Shown piece by piece: positions 57,873-64,000 of a DNA stretch of 64,000 nt (position 1 is the first letter of the stretch; each line of letters opens with the position of its first letter). Source of the stretch: Enoplolaimus lenunculus (lineage: Eukaryota; Nematoda; Enoplea; Enoplida; Thoracostomopsidae). Under the pieces are notes generated by a model. That model was not told where the DNA came from and made no database searches. It was given only the letters and a program-made list of their open reading frames with translations. Location: assembly GCA_030248215.1 (NCBI GenBank), contig JASANG010003673.1, positions 1 through 64,000 on the forward strand, in the 5' to 3' direction. A program made the position numbers and the translations under genes.

Positions 57873-60800
57873 CAATACACTGCAAATCCTGTTAAGAGGG
57901 TTTTTTGCCTAACTCAAACGGACCAGTTTGTGACCAGCTTACTGGAAGATGTTGTCTTTAGACATTTGACACTTTTTGCAATGTTTACCCTATAGTCATG
58001 TGATTCTCTTAGTATTATTTTGGAACCAGATGTAGCACACATTACCGTCTTTTTTGTTGAATGGCAAGTAACAACATACTTCTCAATTTTTCCGGGAAAA
58101 ACCAATCTTGGTCGTAGTGCAGATTGCTACGCCGAGTATTTTGTTACACCTAACGCTTCGTAACACCACAGGCTTACTAGGAGTGCCAAATTTCGCCAGC
58201 ACAGGGCACACACACTCAGCCAGCATGTAACTTTTTCTATTAAGCAACAAATAAGAACTTTTTTGTAAACTAATAGTGGTGTGTCGAGTTTTATTGGTAT
58301 ATCGCTCATAATACAACAGACTACTTATATACAATGTCTTTTATCAGAATAAATTAGTTTCAATTATACCATGAAATATACTGTTGTGGTATATAGAAAT
58401 CTGATGCTCCAATGAATATATCTTGTACAAAATAATGGCAAATTTAACGAACAAAACAATTTACAATCAATATACATATATGCCCGCAAAACCTCTTAAG
58501 CATAAACCGAAACATAAATCTAATCCTCAACGCTATGTACCTTTAACTAATATGGGCCAAAAGTGCAATCAGATTATTAAGTCAGCTACGTAAATCCAAA
58601 TAAATAAATTTCGCGAGGCAGTAAGTGTGTAAGTTTTTAGTGTTCAAACCAACCCCAAAATTCAGCAACAATTTTATCAACTTAAAGTAAACAAGTTTAA
58701 CTTTGCTAAAACCCAAACTAACGGAAAACTTTTCAAACTGCTTAGGATACGATCATTACGAAATACACTAGCCATGATATATATGTGTAGCATTCAGAAA
58801 CAACAAAGCAAAATAAATAGTGTACTCTTGATAATGGAAGCGTTGAAAGCGTATTCATAAAAAGATGATATTTCAATGATATGCATGCAAAATCAAGCAA
58901 AAAATACATGATCATTGATAGCACTGTATACCGTAAGGCATTAAAAGCAACCAAATTGGAAAATTAAATATTCAGACAGCTTTTAAATTTATTACCATCG
59001 AATTTTAACTGATTTTAGGTAATCCAACTTATTGCTTAATAATACTACAATATCAATATACATCATCGTCAGTGAAACGGAAATTCCCGTTTTAATAGCA
59101 TTAATAAACTACTAATATTAAAATGCGTTAAACACTGCAATAATCAGCATTTAGGTTCAAATATGTCAATTCGAAACTGTTTGAGCAGTATTGCTGAAAC
59201 ATTCTGTAACTATCCAATGTTGGAAAGTTTAACGACCGCATCTCCGCACGTTTACCAGTTTGCTATTTTGTAACCCTACACTTGTGTTCAGATAAACACA
59301 ATAGTACGACGGCTAGGATAGGTAACTAGTAAAACTTGGTTACAATGAAGTGCCGAAATACATCATATAAACAAATGGGTATCGCAATTTCTAGTTACGA
59401 AAACCTACAAATCCTTAACAATTTGTAGTATCGTTCCCAATGCTCAGCTGTATGGCTGGAAACCGTTAATACAAACTCTATAACATATTAATTTGACAAT
59501 AATATGTTTAGCACAGTGAACTGGAAGACATTACTGACTGAATCATTGGACACAAGCATCAGGCAAATGCGTAGATAAAAAATGTGCGATATTATATTAA
59601 TTTAGAAAACTATAACCGAAATACAGTTTACGCATTTGCAGGCAAAAATCAAAGGCAGCATACACGAAAGAACATTACTGATAATACAGCACTAACAGTA
59701 AGTATCGTTTTTGATTCATCAACCGCTTGGCAACCAGTTTCTGCAAAAAACCTCGCTGATTCCAATGATAGCAATAAAACGCACTAACTGAAACCAAGAA
59801 ATGTTGCAATCTTCTAAACGAATACAACACGACTAATACTCGAGTGCATTAGTGATCGAAAAGACCTATACGTACGTATACATAATTTTAGTATTTAAAA
59901 AATAATTTTCAGATTCGCTGCTGAAATCCCCCGTTTTGAAACTTTGCGAGGAGCCCTTGGGTCTGTAGGGTTATTCGCACCCCATTTAATTATTATGGGG
60001 GGAAAGGGCGCGTAGCAGAACACTGCGCGAAACGAACAAAAATCAACAGGGTACGTAAGTACGAGTGAAATCCATAACAAAAGCACTTGCTTGTCAACTT
60101 ATTGTTATATTATTCATAATAACTGTAGTGAATTTTTTTCTGGTGTTTTTCGACTGCCAAACCCATATGACTAAAACACGCAGCATTCCAGCCGTTGCAA
60201 ACAACCGAAACGGAAATTCAATACTGGCAATAATTGAATTGCAACTCTGAATATATATTAAATGGCTCTCGTACACTTTCCCCCACATTTAAGGTTAAGT
60301 TAATTAAGTTAAAGGTTTAGTATTATACACAGGCTTAGGCTTAGGTAAAGATAAACGTAGCCAGACGTTTCGCGGACCATGAAAATAAACAGCTGTGAAG
60401 CATTTTATTGGAAGCCCTCGAAAATGTTTGGGAGCAGGGCGACTATCGTAACTTGGGCCCTGCACGGACCCTAATCATCGCATACCATTAAAATTTTACA
60501 CAACTAAAGCACTGCATTCATACTAATACCACAATACGATGCTAAGTTTGCAACTCGTATGAAAGTGCTCGAAATTCCGGGACAAACATTGCCAAACAAG
60601 CGTGGACGTAGCCAAAATGTTGAAAGGAAGGAAGGGAGAGGTTACGCTTTTTCAAAATTTCAAAGGGGGTTCTTGTGTTGCAAACTGGGGAATAGAATTG
60701 AACCCTGAGACGCCACGTGGCTACGCCCTTGCAAACATACTAACAACCAAATGGCCCCGGTTCAAATACAATACTATTGTAAAATGTATAGTTCACTGGC

Positions 60801-60992
60801 AAGTTTTGCATCGACTGCACATCGCACAGTTTACTGTTAAAATTAAACCAATGCGGTTAGACTGCTTAAAACATTACATCGAGTGTGCACCAAACCAGGA
60901 TACACTCTATCTGAATGTAAATTCTACAGATTTGACCGATGTGCGATATTTTTACGCTGAATCTAAATTTCAGAATGACAATCATTAAATCA
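57873..60992. other. Intergenic A+T-rich region
   Basis: No coding exon, RNA gene or bounded mobile element supported. A plus-strand open frame at 60602-60988 overlaps the expected 3' untranslated region of the minus-strand gene that ends at 60993 and has no recognisable family. A minus-strand polyadenylation hexamer candidate (ttttatt on the plus strand) lies near 60404. Confidence 0.35.
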
Positions 60993-63900
60993 TCAAAATT
61001 GCGACAATGGTGACTTGTACGTTTTTGGAGGTCGTGGTGGCGGTTGAGCAACAGTTTCTTTGCGTCTGAAACATCAAACAACAATTTAAGATTGAGCATG
61101 TAGACAGTTGAAGGTTTACAAGCGGGGCTAAAACACCTATCAACATATACCAAAATAATCAGCTTGTCAATCTAATTAGAAGACAATAAAATTGAATAAT
61201 GGCGATCCCTCGGGGAGCAGAGATATGCTGTCTCGTCTCGGTCTCGTTCTTCTGAGTCTCAGTAGCTGTCAAACCGACACGAAAGGATAAACGAGTTCTC
61301 TCCTTTCAGTTCAACGTTACAATAAATAGATGTCTATTGCATTTAATTTTTAGATGTGAATAATTTTCCGCTGTTTTAGCAATCATTGTTACTATGTTGC
61401 TATATAATTTATTTAAAACTCATTATTGCCGGTTTCAGCAAATTATTCAGCAAATAGTAATATTTGTTTCCTTCAGTACGGTAAATTTTTGTTTGTACTT
61501 GCGTTTTGAAAAGAAATTCATTTCAGTAACATTGTTTCAGTTGATCTCAATATCAACCAACTGAACGACAAACAAAACCACATGTTATTATTACGACGCA
61601 TCAAAGTATATTTTGATCATGTTTTACGTGAGTTAGAGTTCTGTTGTTATTTTTCCTGCGTCACTATTCGCAAATGATGCATAAAATAAAAAATGAAATT
61701 TTATGGTGGCTTTTGAATTTAATATTATTAACCGGCAATTCTGAGCAAGTACAACAATTTATTACGCTACAACAAAAAAGAGGTACGAAAAACATTCAAA
61801 ACTTTCGTTCGAAAAAAACTATTTTCGGTAACGGTCCTATTTTGATCGAAAACGACACCAGAAGTCTCGCGTCTATTTATCGAGAACGCACATCCCTTAA
61901 GCGTAGGGTTACAGACATTGTAATCCCCATCTGTAACAAACTTAACAGAAAAACTTAAAACAATGTCAATTACTGCAAATAAGAAAATGATACAAAAATA
62001 AGCTTTATGTCCTCGTACACCTCTTGACAGAAATCCTGTCACCGCCCCTGTAAGTCCCGAAAATTACCTCTTCGGTGGCAAGCTGGGTGGCGGCCCAGCC
62101 TGTGTGGCATTCCGTGGTGGAATCGGTGGCGGGTTCTCTGACGCTGCTTGACGTTTGCTGTCGAAATCGCCGTCGTCCCAGCCGGATTCGGCTCCAGATT
62201 GCGAGATCGTACCTGCAGCAAGCTCACTGCGGTCACTTCCTCCTTGAGCAATAATAGACGGTGTCAGTGTTTGAGACGACGATGAACCCCCAGTATGATC
62301 ACCGCCACTGGTATCATCAGTCTCCATCAAATCGGCATTTGAATTTGTAGTCGAATCGCGGCAAACGCTCTCTTCCATGCTTGTCGCTGTTGCGTCAACT
62401 TCGCTAGTGATGTTTGATATGACTTGATCACATACTGAAGACATAGCTGCTGCGGCGGAACTATGCTCCAACGCTGACAGGTTACTATCAACCGCTCGTC
62501 GTAAAGAATTTGCCACCGTTTCTCGCTGGTTGCTTTGAATAACATTTTCACCTAGTGGCATATTGGTTGGAGTGGACGCTACTGACTCCAACAGGCACGA
62601 GGTTTGCTCTCCTACTGCTACTGTCGTTGTGCTACCCGTAGCATCATGACCTACTATATCACCTCGATTGCCGTATACAATCGTGTTCGAAATACCAAAA
62701 TCACTCGTCGAAAGCTGTTCAAAACCCGCAAATAGCGAACCAGCATACTTGACCGAATCACACACATCGGGCTGGTTAGCTATAGCTATTGAGGACTCCC
62801 TAGTTAAGGAACGCGTCCCGGTATAGTTTTCACTGCCCGGCCTTGCTATTTCATCGCCTGTAACTGAAGACCGCCATCGGGCAGGAGGTGGCGGTAACGG
62901 CGGCGGGCACATCGTGTAGCTAGCACGGGGCTGATGCCGAAGTCCGCCGTCGGGACCTACGACAAGAACCCTAGGTGGTATTGGCGGTGAACACGTGCCC
63001 AGTCGAGGCGGAATGGGTGGTGGTTGTTGCACTTGGGCGTTTTGCTCACCGCCATTCTGTTGGGCAATATTTAAATCACCACCAGGCACAACGCGATCAT
63101 GATCTGTTGTATTTGTGGTACATCGGCTAATTAAATCGTTTGACAACTGCGATAATGAAACAGTGCATGGCACCGAAGAGGCAGGAGTAGAAGAAGTAAC
63201 CGCTGCAACAGCCGGTTGGCCGTTAGTTGAGTTCTCACAAACGAATATAGCATGTGTTTCTGGGCAGGCATAATGACTAGTTCCAGATACATCTGATTTC
63301 GCTGATGCTGTTGGCTGAGTTGTAGTTAATTTGTCGTTTACTAAAATTGAACTGAACGTACTTGGAACACACTTTCCACCTTCTGTTGAAACAGCAGAAT
63401 TATTCGCTTCAACTCTAGTCCGTGTTGTAACTGGGATCTCATGCCTGTCGCCAAACCAAGTTTTCTGAAGAGCCGATGGTGAAAAATCAAATTTATGACA
63501 CCGGTGTGTACTATGATCACACACAGATGAAGTTTCAATTGAAGATCGCGTTGGCTCATTAGTGGACACTAAGCGGTCACTCGACGAGTGTCGTCTCATT
63601 CCAACCGAATATGATTCTCCCCGCGCAGCCCTGCTCTGGCTAGAGCTAAGCGCCAAGGGACTAGTTGAATATTGACCTGGACTTGTCACAGCAGAGGTAG
63701 ACGCTGTATTCGGGAGAGACGTATCATGATTGATCGCATCTTCCCGTAAAACTGAAGCAACACGTTCCGAACAGGGTACAACAGACGTGGCTGTGGTTGA
63801 CTCTTGACAAATTGCCGACTGCGTTAATGTTGATGTTGCGGTTGCGAAAAATTCTTTCGGGGTTTGTGGGCTACTTGGGACACTTCGGGGAGATAAACCG

Positions 63901-64000
63901 CTTGATGATGGGCTATTGGCTGCTAGCATATGGGTTGGTTTTGGTGGTAGTGGCGGCGACATATCAACATTGGCTTGGTACTGTTGTTGATGATGCCGGC
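60993..64000 (-). CDS. Proline-rich SH3-ligand tail, Son of sevenless-like (5' partial)
   Basis: Two exons: 64000-62068 (open across the window edge) and 61065-60993, joined by a GT-AG intron in phase 2. The visible product of about 668 residues is low-complexity, rich in Ser, Thr, Pro and Gln. It has SH3-ligand-type motifs MSPPLPPKP, PPPIPPRLG, SPPIPPRVL, PPPLPPPPARW, NPPPIPPRN, PPPSLPPKR and, in the last exon, PPPRPPKTYKSPLSQF. The final PPKTYK and overall design resemble the C-terminal tail of the Ras exchange factor SOS (remembered end PKLPPKTYKRE), which recruits Grb2 SH3 domains at the membrane. The catalytic part would lie beyond 64000. Alternative: another adaptor-bound proline-rich protein. 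The reading frame also ends in TAA at 62064-62066 if the intron is retained. Confidence 0.7.
61205..61400. repeat. Dispersed 'gtctcggtctcg' repeat, second copy
   Basis: ctcgtctcggtctcgttctt, then gtcaaaccgacacgaaagg and caacgttacaataaatagat parallel 30890-31070. Lies in the last intron of the SOS-like gene. No ends or coding capacity recognised. Confidence 0.5.

Noticed and set aside
60602-60988. 128-codon plus-strand frame
   Set aside because: Antisense to the expected 3' end of the SOS-like gene and without recognisable homology.

Overview
This window looks like an A+T-rich genome from an invertebrate animal. Conserved eukaryotic genes are split by many short introns with standard GT-AG sites. 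There are extracellular modules (LDLR class A, EGF-like, fibrinogen-related) on phase 1-1 exons, a eukaryotic tRNA-Gln gene, and a very heavy load of small non-autonomous DNA transposons. I cannot name the species. I saw no LTR retroelement, retrovirus, Polinton or LINE. All protein identities come from reading translated exons against remembered family sequences; no search was run.

Layout. 1-7 kb: repeats, including a 627-bp tandem array carrying a datable hAT-type insertion, a permuted tRNA-Leu locus and an intact tRNA-Gln(TTG) gene (- strand). 7.2-18.6 kb (+): the C-terminal 14 exons of a Timeless homologue (replication fork protection, Tipin partner), with about 742 codons visible and the 5' part not found. 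18.7-24 kb: transposon graveyard, including a TTAA-flanked C-rich inverted-repeat element and a 943-bp element with 175-bp internal repeats. 24.1-26.9 kb (+): complete four-exon GTF2H3 (TFIIH subunit p34). 27-31.4 kb: repeats only. 31.5-34.6 kb (+): complete five-exon RPS15 (ribosomal protein uS19), with one hAT-type element nested in another in intron 2. 34.7-37 kb: repeats, including a 477-bp tandem duplication.

37.0-51.3 kb (-): a 20-exon gene for a secreted or surface protein of at least 880 residues, with LDLa and EGF-like modules in repeated blocks followed by two fibrinogen-related domains encoded by duplicated five-exon cassettes. Its first exon is uncertain; a signal-peptide-like reading frame near 53.7 kb is a candidate. 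54.5-57.9 kb: a 3.3-kb hAT-type element with a perfect 8-bp target duplication that contains a foldback-like element with long arms of minisatellite repeats. 61.0-64.0 kb (-): the C-terminal proline-rich tail of a protein that resembles Son of sevenless, with six SH3-ligand-type motifs, running off the right edge.

The genes are unrelated housekeeping, signalling and extracellular genes and form no operon. The unifying theme is intron colonisation: most introns of Timeless, GTF2H3, RPS15 and the fibrinogen-domain gene hold one or more small terminal-inverted-repeat elements, many with readable target duplications. The most notable gene-level observations are a third tandem DNA-binding-like module in Timeless, the LDLa/EGF/double-fibrinogen architecture, and two genes whose apparent stop codons overlap good splice donors.
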